Translations under genes and position numbers: made by a program
Notes under the pieces: generated by a model
What the model was told of the DNA's origin: nothing
Database searches by the model: none
What the model saw: the letters and a program-made list of their open reading frames with translations, nothing else
In this document: piece by piece, positions 7,839 to 17,000 of the stretch
Layout of the letters: the number at the start of each line of letters is the position of its first letter
Position numbering within the stretch: position 1 is the first letter of the stretch
Assembly: GCF_020215705.1 (NCBI RefSeq)
Contig: NZ_JAIWNB010000002.1
Span: 124,001 to 188,000 of the forward strand
Reading direction: 5' to 3'
DNA from: Nonomuraea aurantiaca
GTDB lineage: Bacteria; Actinomycetota; Actinomycetes; Streptosporangiales; Streptosporangiaceae
Length of the DNA: 64,000 bases

Positions 7839-8636
7839 TCAGATCTCGCAGTTGAGCTCGGTGTCGCCTCTGTCGGAGTCGCACGTGTCGGTGCCGCCGT
7901 CGGCGCTGATGGTGTCGTTGCCGCCGATCCCGTCGACGGTGTTGATGACGTCGTCGCCGTTGCCGCCCCGGATCTCGTTGGCCGCGGCGTTTCCAGTGAT
8001 GTGGTCGGAGCCCGCGCCGCTGAAGACTCGCTCCACGTCGCTGCCCAGGTTGTCGTTCTCGCCGGCTGTGCCGTCGTTGGCCACCCCGTCGAGCGTGATG
8101 GTCTGGGCGGCACCCCGGTTGTTGTACGCCGCCAGGTCCGAGCCCGCGCCACCGGAGAAGCTGTCCTTGCCGTCGATGCCGTCGGCCTGGAAGAAGTCGT
8201 CACCGCCGTTGCCGAACGCGGTGTCGTCGCCCGTGCCACCGGTGATGCCATCGGAGCCACTGCCACCCCTGAAGGTGTCTCGGCCCGCTTCGCCGAACAG
8301 TTGCGTGCTGACCGCGGAGTTGTTGGTGATGGTGTCGTCCAGGTCGCCGGCGAAGACCCGGACGACGGTGACGCCCTGGCACCGCACCTGGTTGGCGGTG
8401 ACCCGGGTGCAGTCGCCTCCATCGGCGCGCATGACGTCCCCGGTGTCACTGACCAGTACGTTGCCGAAGGCGTCGGTGGAGATGGTGATGTTGTTCACCT
8501 TGCCCTGGGCCGCCGACACGATGAGATTGCCGGTGAAGAGGCTCGCCAGGGTGTCCGCGCGGGACGGTAAGGCGAAGACCGCTTGGACACCGGCCATGGT
8601 CGCGGCCAACGCCAGGATGGACAGAATCTTTCTCAT
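7839..8636 (-). CDS. secreted RTX/hemolysin-type calcium-binding protein
   Basis: 265 aa. The ATG at 8636 begins a clear signal peptide (MRKILSILALAATMAGVQA, cleaved near the ADT region); the open frame extends further upstream but without signal features. The mature part is a ladder of Asp/Gly-rich nonapeptide-like repeats (GGSGSDGITGGTGDD, GGNGDDVIN, GGNDTISADGGTD) typical of calcium-binding parallel beta-rolls. It ends with two Cys residues (TCDSD, LNCEI) that may form a disulfide. No enzymatic domain is present, so it is probably a structural or adhesive exoprotein. Confidence 0.88.
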   Translation of the reverse strand: MRKILSILALAATMAGVQAVFALPSRADTLASLFTGNLIVSAAQGKVNNITISTDAFGNVLVSDTGDVMRADGGDCTRVTANQVRCQGVTVVRVFAGDLDDTITNNSAVSTQLFGEAGRDTFRGGSGSDGITGGTGDDTAFGNGGDDFFQADGIDGKDSFSGGAGSDLAAYNNRGAAQTITLDGVANDGTAGENDNLGSDVERVFSGAGSDHITGNAAANEIRGGNGDDVINTVDGIGGNDTISADGGTDTCDSDRGDTELNCEI

Positions 8637-8789
8637 GTGTGGTGCACACCTCTCTGAAGGGGATGTGCCGCAATTAAAGGGAACGCGTACCGTGTCGGGA
8701 CAGGTAAAAAGGCACATATTCTCTATGGCGCGGACCATTCTGCTTATTGCCTGGTAGCGGGGCTGTGGGGGCGAATTTCGTCCCGACGA

Positions 8790-8820
8790 TGGAACTGAAT
8801 GGAACGGAATGGAACGCCAT
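8790..8820 (+). repeat. three 10-bp GGAAC repeats in an intergenic region
   Basis: GGAACTGAAT, GGAACGGAAT and GGAACGCCAT follow each other with a strict 10-bp period, one helical turn. They lie in the 290-bp gap between the RTX-like gene and the start of the broken P-loop gene. GGAAC is also the common -35 core of SigE-type ECF promoters. The rest of the gap shows no gene. Confidence 0.75.
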
Positions 8821-8926
8821 AATCGGGAGGCGTTCGCCGTCAAATAACGCGCCGATTCCATTGCAAGATCATTTCCGTCTGGGTCATACTCGCTATGCGT
8901 ACGGGGCGACGGAGGGCGGCGGGTAC

Positions 8927-10156
8927 ATGAGGCGGCTGCGCGGCTGGTGGCTCCTGGTGATCGCGGCGACGGCGAGCGCGGTCGTGTCCCTTCTGGCTTC
9001 GTCCATGCCCGCGCTGGTCGGCTCCGTGCTGGTGGGGGCGGTCAGCGGCGGGGCGGCGGTGCTCACCGTACGAGCCGAGCGAGCGATCGACCGGAACACG
9101 GCCACGCGGCCGCAGCTGTACACCGGCGAAGGGGGGAAGCCGCCCCAGGTGCGCGACATCGAAGACCCGCTCAGTATCGGGGTCCACCTGGCGCCCCCAC
9201 TGACCGGGCCCGACGGCACGATCGACCGATGCCCGCCGTACACCCGCCGCGACCGGAGCGACGACCTGGAGCGGGCGCTGGCCGTGAGCAGGTTCGTCCT
9301 GGTCGTGGGCGAGTCGACGGCCGGCAAGACCAGAGCCGCCTACGAGGCGATGCGCGCGTGCCTGCCGGATCACACGTTCATCCGCCCGGTGGGCAAGCCG
9401 GACCTGCCGCAGGCCCTGGACCTGGCGCGGCGCCGGAGCAAGAGCGTCGTCTGGCTGGACGACCTGGACCTGTACCTGGGCGTGGACGGCCTGACGGCGG
9501 AGATGATCATCGGATCCGCCAAGCGCTCGAGCATGGCGAACAGTACGGCGTGAGCCAGTATCTGGCCGCCGGCCCGCAGCTGTTCCAGGAATGGCTGGAC
9601 GCTGACGGCTCCTGGCCGGAGGGCCGGCCGCGCGGCGCCGCGCTGGTGAGTGCGGCGGTCGATGTACGGCGGGCCGGGGTGCAACGGCCGGTGCCGCTGT
9701 CGTTCCTGCGCGAGTTGCACGAGGGCTACCTGCGGGCCGGTGTCCGCCCGGAATCGTGGGAGCAGGCGCTGGACTGGGCGACGCAACCGCTGCACTCGAC
9801 CAGCAGCCTGCTGGTTCCGGCCGGGGACGAACAGTACGAGGCCTTCGACTATCTGGCTCGACGCCCTGGACGAGGCCCGAGGCCTGCCCGAGGTGCCGGG
9901 ACAGACCTGGGAGGCGGTCGTCTCCTTGGCCAGGGCGGCCGAGAGCGGCGCCCCGCCGGAGGAGGTGATCGCCCTCCGCGAGCGGGTGGCCTGGTGGATC
10001 GGGGCGCGCTATCACGAGAGCGGAGATCCCGCCCGGGCGCTCGACCTCGCGCGGGCGGCGGTGGAAGAGAGCGAACGCCTCCTGGGCGCGGAGCACGCGC
10101 AGACGTTGACGTGCCGCCTGACCATCACTTCACCGCCTTCGCGCGATCCGTACTGA
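8927..10156 (+). pseudogene. broken P-loop ATPase/TPR protein (nSTAND-like)
   Basis: The ATG at 8927 opens two membrane helices, a linker and a P-loop (GESTAGKTRAAYEAM), then a Walker-B-like VVWLDDLDLYLG, and stops at 9553. Recognisable family sequence resumes in the +1-shifted frame from about 9525 (LEHGEQYGVSQYLAAG, VSAAVDVRRAG, LSFLRELHEGYL), then shifts back near 9855 into a TPR-like stretch (GDPARALDLARAAVEESERLLG) that ends at 10156. The join at about 9525 also lacks the expected segment between Walker B and the EHGEQYG motif, so a deletion as well as frameshifts is likely. A sequencing error alone would not explain the missing segment. Confidence 0.75.
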
Positions 10157-10176
10157 GCCGGTGGAGCCCGCAGGAC

Positions 10177-13086
10177 TCAGCGGGATGAGATGACGCGGGA
10201 AGAGGCGGTGATGTCCGAGAGCCAGGCTCTCTCCGGTTCGAGCATGGATTCCGCGGAGAAGCCGTTGTCCGCCTCCACCTCGGCGATGCTGGCGCGCACC
10301 TGTGCCGCCTGGCTGTCGGCCAGGTGGTCGAAGATGGTCAGGGACCTCCGCCAGGTCTCGACGGCCAGCACCGGACAGCCGGTCGCCGCCAGGGCCTGGC
10401 CGAGGATGTGCAGGGTGCGGGCCTCGGTGTTGCAGTCGCCGATCTCACGGCTGCGGTCGAGCGAGCGGAAGCACCAGCGGATCGTCTCCTCGTGGTCGCC
10501 CAGCGCGGCGTACGTGATGCACATGTCGGTCAGCGCGATGCCCTCGCCCCAGAGATTGTCGATCGCGCGGAAGGCGGCGAGTGCCGACAGGTGGTGCTGG
10601 AGTGCCGTACGCGGCTGGCCGAGAGCGAGCAGCGCCCTGCCGAGCCCGGCCGAGGCGATGGCCTGCCCCCAGTGATAGCCGAGGTCGGTGAAGATGGCCA
10701 GCGCCTCCCGGTGGCACACCACGGCCGCCTCCGGCGCGTCCAGGTCCCGGTGCACCAGGCCGAGCGTGTTCAGCGCGTTGCCCTGGCCCCAGCGGTCGCC
10801 GAGATCGCGCTGGAGCGCCAGCGCGATCTCGGCGTGGGGGAGCGCGTCCTTGAACTGCCGGTGGTCCCAGTGAGCCAGCGCGAGGCTGGTGCGGATCGTG
10901 GCTTCGGCGTGCGCGTCGCCCAGCAGCAGCGCGGCCTCCAGGCCGATCTCGTTGCTGGAGATCCAGGAGTCCCAGTGCTTGCGCAGGTTGAAGAAGCTCC
11001 ACAGCGCGCACGGCAGCTGCCATGCCACGCCGTACTGGCCGAGGGTGAAGGCCCGCCGTACGGCGGCCATGAGGTTGGCGTGCTCGGTCTGGAGCCAGCA
11101 CAGCGCGTCGTCGTAGCCGGAGAAGGTGTACGGCTCGCACGACGGTTCGAGCGGCGGGAGCGGGAGGCCCTGATGCTGCGGGTTGAGCACCTGGTCGGCC
11201 TGGTCGACGGTGTGCAGGTACCACGACAGCAGGCGCTTGACCGCGGCCAGCCGGTCGGCGACGGGCTCCTCGGCCTCGACCCGTTCGCCGGCGTAGACGC
11301 GCATCAGGTCGTGCATGCGATACCGCTCGGCGCCGCCCGTCTCCAGCAGGCACCGGTCGGTCAGGATCTCGACCAGCCGCCGTGCCTCGGCAGGCGGCAC
11401 CCCGATCAGCGCCGCGGCGGCGCCGATCCCGAACTCCGTCCCGCTGTGCAGGCCGAGCAGCCGGAACGCCCGCGCGGCCCGCGGGTCCAGCGCCTGGTAC
11501 GACCACGAGAACACCGCCCGCAGGCTCATCTGCGGATCGTCGTCCACGTCGAGCAGGTCGAGGCGGGACCGCTCGTCGCGCAGCTGGGCGACCAGGTCCG
11601 CCAGCCGCGCGCCGGACCGCCGGGTCACGTGCTCGGCGCTGATCGCCAGCGCCAGCGGGAGGTGGGCGCACAGCCGGGCCAGCTCGGCCGCGGCCTCGGC
11701 CTCGGCGGACACGCGCTCGGCACCGAGGATCTTGCCCAGGAGTGTGTGCGACTCCGCCTCAGGCAGCCTGCCCAGGAAGACGTGCCGCGCGTCATCGTGT
11801 ACGGCCAGCCCGGCCAGGCGGGTACGGCTGGTCACCAGCACCAGACAATCCGAGCCGGGGAGCAGGGGCCGTACCTGGGCGGTGTTGCGGGCGTTGTCCA
11901 GCAGGACCAGCACCCGCCGCCCGGCCAGCGTGCTGCGCAGCAGCGCGGAGCGGGCCTCGACCGCCGTGGGGATCTGGTCGGCGGGTACGTTCAGGGACCG
12001 CAGCATCATCTCCAGGGCGGTGGCGGGCGCCACCGGCTCGCCGGGGCCGAACCCGCGCAGGTCGATGTGCAGCTGCCCGTCAGGGAAGCGATCCCGCACC
12101 TGATGGGCCCAGTGCACGGCCAGCGCGGTCTTGCCGACCCCGCCCGCGCCACCGATCGCCGCGATGACGATGGGCCGGTGATCCCCCTCTTCCGGAAGTA
12201 GGTCGTACAGCTTCCCCAGGTCCGCGTGGCGGCCGGTGAACCGGGCGAGGTCGGACGGCAGCTGGCGCGGCACCGAGGCCGGGGGAGGGGTCTCGGGCCC
12301 GGCGGGCGCCGGCGTTGTCGTCATGGCTACGCCGTTCAGCACGGCCTGCTGGAGCCGCTGCAGCTCGCTGCCGGGATCGATGCCGAGCTCCTCGCGCAGC
12401 AGGGTGGCGACGTGGCGGTAGGCCTCGAGCGCTTCGGCCCGGCGCTCGGCGAGATGGAGGGCCAGCACCAGTTGTTCCCACAGCCGCTCGCGCAGCGGGT
12501 GCTCGGCGGTGGCGGCCTTGAGGTCCGCGATGATCTCCTCGTGGCGGCCGGTCCGCAGACCGAGGTCGAACCAGCGCTCCAGCAGCCGCATCCGCTCCTC
12601 CCCGAGCCGGGGCACCTCGTCGCGGTGCAGCGACTCCGACGCCACGTCGACCAGCACCGGGCCGCGCCACAACCCGAGCGCCTCGCGCAGCAGGCCGGAC
12701 TCTCCCGGCTGGTCGCCCGCGCCGGCCGCCCGCGTCGCCTGTCCGGCGAGCTCGCGGAACCGCTCGACGTCGAGGGTGTCGGCGTCGGCCCGCAGGATGT
12801 ACCCCGCCCCCATGGTCTCGATCAGCGGCCGTCCGTCGGCGCCGTCGTCCAGCGCCCGGCGCAGCCTGGTCATCTGGGTGTGCAGGGCCGCGCGCGCCTG
12901 CTTGGGCGCGTCGTCGCCCCACACGTACTCGATGAGTTTGTCGGGCGATACATGGTGGTTGGCGTTCACCAGCAGCGTCGCCAGCGCGATGCGCTGCTTG
13001 GCCGCCGAGAGCCGCACCGGCCGGCCGCCCCGTGTTATCTCCAGTGGTCCCAGCACACTGAACCGGATCCCCGTACCCGTTTCCAT
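10177..13086 (-). CDS. AfsR/SARP-family transcriptional regulator
   Basis: 969 aa. Domains in order: OmpR-like winged helix (about 5-100, FSVLGPLEITRGG), bacterial transcriptional activation domain (about 105-255), NB-ARC ATPase with P-loop GGAGGVGKTALAVHW and a VLVLLDNA Walker B, and C-terminal TPRs (about 620-930, for example GNALNTLGLVHRDLDAPEAAV). Large SARPs of this type activate secondary-metabolite or exoprotein genes. GGAGAGGT lies before the ATG. It is divergent from the small secreted protein gene, with which it shares a 275-bp promoter region. No biosynthetic cluster lies in the window, so its target is unclear. Confidence 0.95.
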   Translation of the reverse strand: METGTGIRFSVLGPLEITRGGRPVRLSAAKQRIALATLLVNANHHVSPDKLIEYVWGDDAPKQARAALHTQMTRLRRALDDGADGRPLIETMGAGYILRADADTLDVERFRELAGQATRAAGAGDQPGESGLLREALGLWRGPVLVDVASESLHRDEVPRLGEERMRLLERWFDLGLRTGRHEEIIADLKAATAEHPLRERLWEQLVLALHLAERRAEALEAYRHVATLLREELGIDPGSELQRLQQAVLNGVAMTTTPAPAGPETPPPASVPRQLPSDLARFTGRHADLGKLYDLLPEEGDHRPIVIAAIGGAGGVGKTALAVHWAHQVRDRFPDGQLHIDLRGFGPGEPVAPATALEMMLRSLNVPADQIPTAVEARSALLRSTLAGRRVLVLLDNARNTAQVRPLLPGSDCLVLVTSRTRLAGLAVHDDARHVFLGRLPEAESHTLLGKILGAERVSAEAEAAAELARLCAHLPLALAISAEHVTRRSGARLADLVAQLRDERSRLDLLDVDDDPQMSLRAVFSWSYQALDPRAARAFRLLGLHSGTEFGIGAAAALIGVPPAEARRLVEILTDRCLLETGGAERYRMHDLMRVYAGERVEAEEPVADRLAAVKRLLSWYLHTVDQADQVLNPQHQGLPLPPLEPSCEPYTFSGYDDALCWLQTEHANLMAAVRRAFTLGQYGVAWQLPCALWSFFNLRKHWDSWISSNEIGLEAALLLGDAHAEATIRTSLALAHWDHRQFKDALPHAEIALALQRDLGDRWGQGNALNTLGLVHRDLDAPEAAVVCHREALAIFTDLGYHWGQAIASAGLGRALLALGQPRTALQHHLSALAAFRAIDNLWGEGIALTDMCITYAALGDHEETIRWCFRSLDRSREIGDCNTEARTLHILGQALAATGCPVLAVETWRRSLTIFDHLADSQAAQVRASIAEVEADNGFSAESMLEPERAWLSDITASSRVISSR

Positions 13087-13227
13087 CCGTGGACCTCTCC
13101 GCGATCTCCCGTCGGTGTGGCGCCATCCCCAATGACGCGATCACCTGTTCGCACTATCCACCATGCAGCAAGGAAGGACGGTTTCCGCGCGTACCGGAAT
13201 ACATCCTGCCCGGAGTTCCATTTCGTA

Positions 13228-13282
13228 GCCATCCTTAATGCGGCCGCCCCTCGCTGGGACGACAGGTGGCCGAAAGGATGGC
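13228..13282. promoter_or_regulatory. spaced inverted repeat between SARP and secreted protein genes
   Basis: GCCATCCTT (13228-13236) is the exact inverse of AAGGATGGC (13274-13282), separated by 37 bases, in the shared promoter region of the divergent AfsR-like regulator and the secreted protein. It may be a regulator site; function is inferred only from position. Confidence 0.4.
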
Positions 13283-13361
13283 GTCAGCATTTTGACAGGT
13301 CCGCTGTTTACCGTGATGACGACAAGGGGTTAGGAATTTCACGTTGACCAGGGGGAGAAAC

Positions 13362-13913
13362 ATGCAGAAAAGACATCTCGGGGTGGCTGCGGTGTCGGCC
13401 GTCCTACTCGCCGGCGCCCTCATGCCCGCGCCGAGCGCGTCGGCCGCGTCCGTGTCAGCGGCGGCAGGTCCGGCGGGGGCCGCGTCGGGGTCCGCGATGG
13501 CGCGTCCGGCGGTGACCGGGGCGGCGCGTCCGGCGGTGGCCGCGGCCGATCCCATCGACTGCGGCGGATGGTGGCACTTCACGGGTAACGACCCGAAGTC
13601 CGCCCGCATGGTCCGCTGGGGCGGCTCCAACGGGCGGCCGCAGTTCAACCTCATGTACGGCAAGATCCAGGGCATCCAGCACGGCTGGGCCCAGCTGTCC
13701 GGCGCCAAGCAGGGCGACTGGGTCACTCTCGACGTGACCAGCGACGGGGGCCGTACCTGGGGCTACTGCGGTCCGTTCGAGGCGCGTTGGGACGGGGACA
13801 TCGTGACCACTCCCGCCGCGCGCACCTCGAGCGACCCGAACCTGCAGTTCCGCGCCTGCGGGGCACCGAGAGGCGTGCCCGGCAGCCGGGCCATCTGCAC
13901 CGCACCCTGGTGA
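13362..13913 (+). CDS. small secreted protein with four cysteines
   Basis: 183 aa. The ATG at 13362 follows GGGGGAG at a normal distance and begins a signal peptide (MQKRHLGVAAVSAVLLAGAL, cleavage near residue 29). An Ala/Gly-rich low-complexity spacer (about 30-63) precedes a compact Trp- and Gly-rich domain containing four Cys (DCGGWWHF, WGYCGPF, RACGAP, AICTAPW), which could form two disulfides. No family is recognised. It is divergent from the AfsR-like regulator, which may control it. Confidence 0.8.
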   Translation: MQKRHLGVAAVSAVLLAGALMPAPSASAASVSAAAGPAGAASGSAMARPAVTGAARPAVAAADPIDCGGWWHFTGNDPKSARMVRWGGSNGRPQFNLMYGKIQGIQHGWAQLSGAKQGDWVTLDVTSDGGRTWGYCGPFEARWDGDIVTTPAARTSSDPNLQFRACGAPRGVPGSRAICTAPW

Positions 13914-13919
13914 CGGAGA

Positions 13920-13962
13920 CCGCGTCCTGGCCACCGCACCGCACCCACCGGCCAGGACGCGG
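13920..13962 (+). terminator. strong hairpin after the secreted protein gene
   Basis: 13-bp perfect stem (13920-13932 with 13950-13962) and 17-base loop, starting 7 bases after the stop codon. Typical factor-independent terminator for this GC content. Confidence 0.8.
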
Positions 13963-13979
13963 CCCTCGGGGGAGTCCAC

Positions 13980-14000
13980 ATCTGACCGAGCGGGTCAGAT
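13980..14000. other. short perfect hairpin upstream of the cellulase gene
   Basis: ATCTGACC and GGTCAGAT (8-bp arms, 5-base loop). It follows the main terminator by 17 bases and may be a second terminator or an operator for the cellulase gene. Confidence 0.5.
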
Positions 14001-14044
14001 TTGGGTCTTGCTCGCCGGAAGACCTCCGATCTACGCTCCACATT

Positions 14045-14076
14045 ACTCGTTAGTTAACTTTCCTAATAAAACGAGT
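14045..14076 (+). promoter_or_regulatory. nested inverted repeat, probable operator of the GH5 gene
   Basis: Outer arms ACTCGT (14045-14050) and ACGAGT (14071-14076) flank an inner imperfect palindrome running from TTAG (14050) through TTAACTTTC to CTAA (14066). AT-rich TTAG/CTTTCCTAA-type sites of this kind occur upstream of secreted glycoside hydrolase genes in actinomycetes. The ribosome site AGGAG (14077-14081) follows directly, so a bound regulator would sit between promoter and start. Confidence 0.6.
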
Positions 14077-14090
14077 AGGAGCACCCCCCG

Positions 14091-16193
14091 ATGCACCGAT
14101 CCCTACGGCTCGCCGCGCTGGCCGCGCTCGCCGCCGCCCTCTTGCCCGTCGCCCCCGCCCAGGCCGCCGCTCCCGCCGAGGCCACTGCTCCCACCCGAGC
14201 CGCCGCTCCCACCCGATACGAGGCGGAGAGCGCCACGATCTCGCAGGGCGTGGTCGAGTCCAACCATGCCGGATTCAGCGGGACAGGATTCGTCAACTAC
14301 GACAACCTGACCGGCAGCTACGTCGAGACCACGATCAACGCCCCGAGCACGGGCACCGCCTCCATCACGCTGCGTTTCGCCAACGGCACCACGGTCAACC
14401 GCCCGTTGGCCATCTCGGTCAACGGCACCACGGTCAACCGGGACTTCCCGAGCACCGGCGACTGGACGACCTGGCAGGACGTCACCATCACCGCACCGGT
14501 CAGCGCGGGCGCCAACACCGTCAGGGCCACGGCGACGACCACCAACGGCGGGCCCAACCTCGACTACATCGACGCCGACGTGGCCGCGCCATCGAACGAC
14601 TACCAGGCGGAGAACGCCACGATCTCGCAGGGCGTGGTGGAGTCGAACCACGCCGGCTACACCGGCACGGGCTTCGTCAACCTCGACAACGTCGTCGGCT
14701 CGTACGTCGAGTTCACCGTGAACGCGGCCACCGCCGGCAACGCCACCCTGGCCCTGCGCTTCGCCAACGGCACCACGGTCAACCGCCCGATGGCCATCGC
14801 GGTCAACGGCACGACCGTGAACCGGGACTTCCCGGGCACCGGCGCCTGGACGACCTGGCAGGAGGCCACGGTCTCGGCGGCGCTGAACGCGGGCGCCAAC
14901 GCCGTCCGAGCCACCTCCACCACCGCGAACGGCGGGCCGAACCTCGACCGCCTGAGCGCCTCAGTCATCGGACCACCTGACACCGAGAAGCCGTCCGTGC
15001 CAGGCAACCCGCGCGCCACGGGCACCACGTCCGGCTCCATCAGCCTCGCCTGGGACGCCGCCACGGACAACAGCGGCACCGTCAAGGACTACCGGGTACG
15101 CGAGGGCGACACCGTCGTGGCCACCGTCACGGCCGCCACCGCCCAGATCACCGGCCTGGCGCCCAGCAGCACGCACACCTACACGGTCACCGCCCGCGAC
15201 CCGTCGGACAACGAGTCGGACCGCAGCGCCGCCGTCACGGCCACCACGCAGGCGGGCGGCACCGGAACCCCGGTCGCGGCCAACGGCCAACTGCACGTCT
15301 GCGGGGTCAGACTCTGCAACGAGCACGGCAAGGAGATCCAGCTCCGCGGCATGAGCTCGCACGGCCTGCAGTGGTACTACCAGTGCCTCAACACCGCCTC
15401 ACTGAACGCGCTGGCCGACGACTGGAAGGCCGACGTGCTGCGCATCTCCATGTACATCCAGGAGGACGGCTACGAGACCAACCCCCGCCTGTTCACCGAC
15501 CGGGTGCACAACCTGATCGAGCAGGCGACGGCCAGAGGCATGTACGCGATCGTCGACTGGCACATGCTCACCCCCGGCGACCCCACCTACAACCTGGCCA
15601 GGGCCAAGACGTTCTTCACCGAGATCGCCCAGCGGCACAACGGCAAGAACAACCTGCTCTACGAGATCGCCAACGAGCCCAGCGGCGTCTCCTGGTCCAC
15701 GATCAGGAACTACGCCCACCAGCTCATCCCCGTCATCAGGCAGTACGACCCCGAAACCCCGATCCTGATCGGCACCCGCGCCTGGTCCTCCCTCGGCGTC
15801 TCCGACGGTGCGAGCGAGACCGAGGTCGTCAACAACCCGGTCAACGCGACCAACATCATGTACACCTTCCACTTCTACGCGGCCTCCCACGGCACCGAAT
15901 ACCTCAACACCCTGTCGAGGGCCGCGGACAAGATCCCGATGTTCGTCACCGAGTTCGGCACCCAGACCTCCTCCGGCGACGGGTCGAACAACTTCACGAG
16001 GTCGCAGCAGTACATCGACCTGATGGCCCAGAAGAAGATCAGCTGGACGAACTGGAACTACTCGGACGACGAACGCTCGGGCGCCGTCTTCACCGAAGGC
16101 ACCTGCCCCAACGGCCCCTTCACCGGCACCTCCCGCCTCAAGCCGGCCGGCGTCTGGGTCCGCGACCGAGTCCGCACCCCCGACGACTTCTGA
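14091..16193 (+). CDS. secreted GH5 endoglucanase with two CBM35/6-like domains and FN3
   Basis: 700 aa. Signal peptide (about 1-26), then two near-identical beta-sandwich CBMs (about 43-165 and 171-295; each begins Y-x-AE-x-ATISQGVVESNHAG), a fibronectin III linker (about 300-385) and a GH5 catalytic domain (396-700). The acid/base is Glu529 in YEIANEP and the nucleophile Glu621 in VTEFG. It should hydrolyse beta-1,4-glucan (cellulose or related) outside the cell. The 80%-like identity of the two CBMs shows a recent internal duplication. A hairpin terminator follows at 16254. Confidence 0.93.
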   Translation: MHRSLRLAALAALAAALLPVAPAQAAAPAEATAPTRAAAPTRYEAESATISQGVVESNHAGFSGTGFVNYDNLTGSYVETTINAPSTGTASITLRFANGTTVNRPLAISVNGTTVNRDFPSTGDWTTWQDVTITAPVSAGANTVRATATTTNGGPNLDYIDADVAAPSNDYQAENATISQGVVESNHAGYTGTGFVNLDNVVGSYVEFTVNAATAGNATLALRFANGTTVNRPMAIAVNGTTVNRDFPGTGAWTTWQEATVSAALNAGANAVRATSTTANGGPNLDRLSASVIGPPDTEKPSVPGNPRATGTTSGSISLAWDAATDNSGTVKDYRVREGDTVVATVTAATAQITGLAPSSTHTYTVTARDPSDNESDRSAAVTATTQAGGTGTPVAANGQLHVCGVRLCNEHGKEIQLRGMSSHGLQWYYQCLNTASLNALADDWKADVLRISMYIQEDGYETNPRLFTDRVHNLIEQATARGMYAIVDWHMLTPGDPTYNLARAKTFFTEIAQRHNGKNNLLYEIANEPSGVSWSTIRNYAHQLIPVIRQYDPETPILIGTRAWSSLGVSDGASETEVVNNPVNATNIMYTFHFYAASHGTEYLNTLSRAADKIPMFVTEFGTQTSSGDGSNNFTRSQQYIDLMAQKKISWTNWNYSDDERSGAVFTEGTCPNGPFTGTSRLKPAGVWVRDRVRTPDDF

Positions 16194-16209
16194 CCCACCT
16201 CGTGTCCGT

Positions 16210-16757
16210 CTACGGGAGTCCCTGCCACGGCGGACGGTCTTCTTCCGCTCTCCCGAAGGGGGTCTCTCCATGGGACCCCCTTCGACGGGCCGCCCTTTTC
16301 TCTCCCTCGATCATCTTGATGTACTTCGCGACGTCGAGCATCTGGAGGCGCTCGCTGGCGCCCAGCTCGCGGACGCTGAAGCGGGCGCCGTACGGATAGA
16401 CGATGTCGTCGCCGGGGTTCGGCGTCATCGAGCTCTGCCGTACGCTCTGCACGATCGTCCGGACGACCCGGACCGGAGCGGCCAGCACGTCGCGCAGCAG
16501 CTGGAGCTTCAGGGCCTTGACCGCCTCCCAGGAGATCCGCCCGCTGGTCATGGCCGGGAGGTTGTCGACCACGTGATAGAGGTCGTGGGCCGGCCGGAGC
16601 ACGGTGACCACGAACTGCGTGTAGAGCATCCGCCCTTCGACGGCCACATAGACGAACGCGGAGGCCAGCGCCTCCTGGTCCTCGGCGGGCGCGGCCAGGT
16701 TGCCGTTGAGGTCGCGGATCTCCTGGGCAGCGTTTTGTTGATCGTGACCCGCTGGTA
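16210..16757 (-). pseudogene. 3' remnant of a gene truncated by the TnpB element
   Basis: An open frame without a credible start runs from the TnpB element boundary to a stop at 16210 (about 180 codons). The sequence looks like a real protein (EALASAFVYVAVEGRMLYTQF, MTSGRISWEAVKALKLQLLR, VAKYIKMIEG) with good codon bias until about residue -30, after which it is Arg-rich. No family is recognised and no matching 5' half was found on the other side of the element. It is therefore read as a remnant. Confidence 0.55.
16254..16284 (+). terminator. hairpin terminator downstream of the GH5 gene
   Basis: 11-bp perfect stem (16254-16264 with 16274-16284) with a 9-base loop, 60 bases after the cellulase stop and followed by a CCCTTTTCTC stretch. 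It lies within the remnant frame on the other strand. Confidence 0.7.
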
Positions 16758-17000
16758 TTGACGCGCTCCCTGGGATGAATCTCGGGGATTCCGCCTGTGC
16801 CGCATGGTGTCATGCGGCATTTCGGTGGCTTCCTGCTTCGTCGGTCGTGCCCCGTGCCCGGCGCTTGCGCGCTGGGTGTGGGGTCTTATCTGCCTCCACA
16901 GGCGTTTGGGGTCTCCGCTTCCCGCCCATCTCAGGTTCGGGTTTCCGTCCAGCGGCGACCTGCCGCCTCCCGGCAGCCAAGATGTTGATCGCGGCGTTCA
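16758..17000 (-). ncRNA. putative TnpB guide (omega/reRNA) at the right end
   Basis: TnpB-family nucleases use an RNA that overlaps the 3' end of tnpB and runs through the element right end, with the guide taken from the flanking DNA. Here the scaffold would end at GTCAA (16758) and the guide would start TACCAGCGGGTCACG in the flank (reading down from 16757). The 5' limit is only an estimate. Confidence 0.35.

Noticed and set aside
13033..13060. GTTATCTCC resembling the -35 box of the ECF motif
   Set aside because: It lies inside the coding sequence of the AfsR-like gene and has no CGTCTCC at the right distance.
15371..16399. 342-aa plus-strand frame inside the cellulase gene
   Set aside because: It is a +1 frame of the GH5 coding sequence with Arg/Pro/His-rich composition; the GH5 frame has conserved catalytic motifs.
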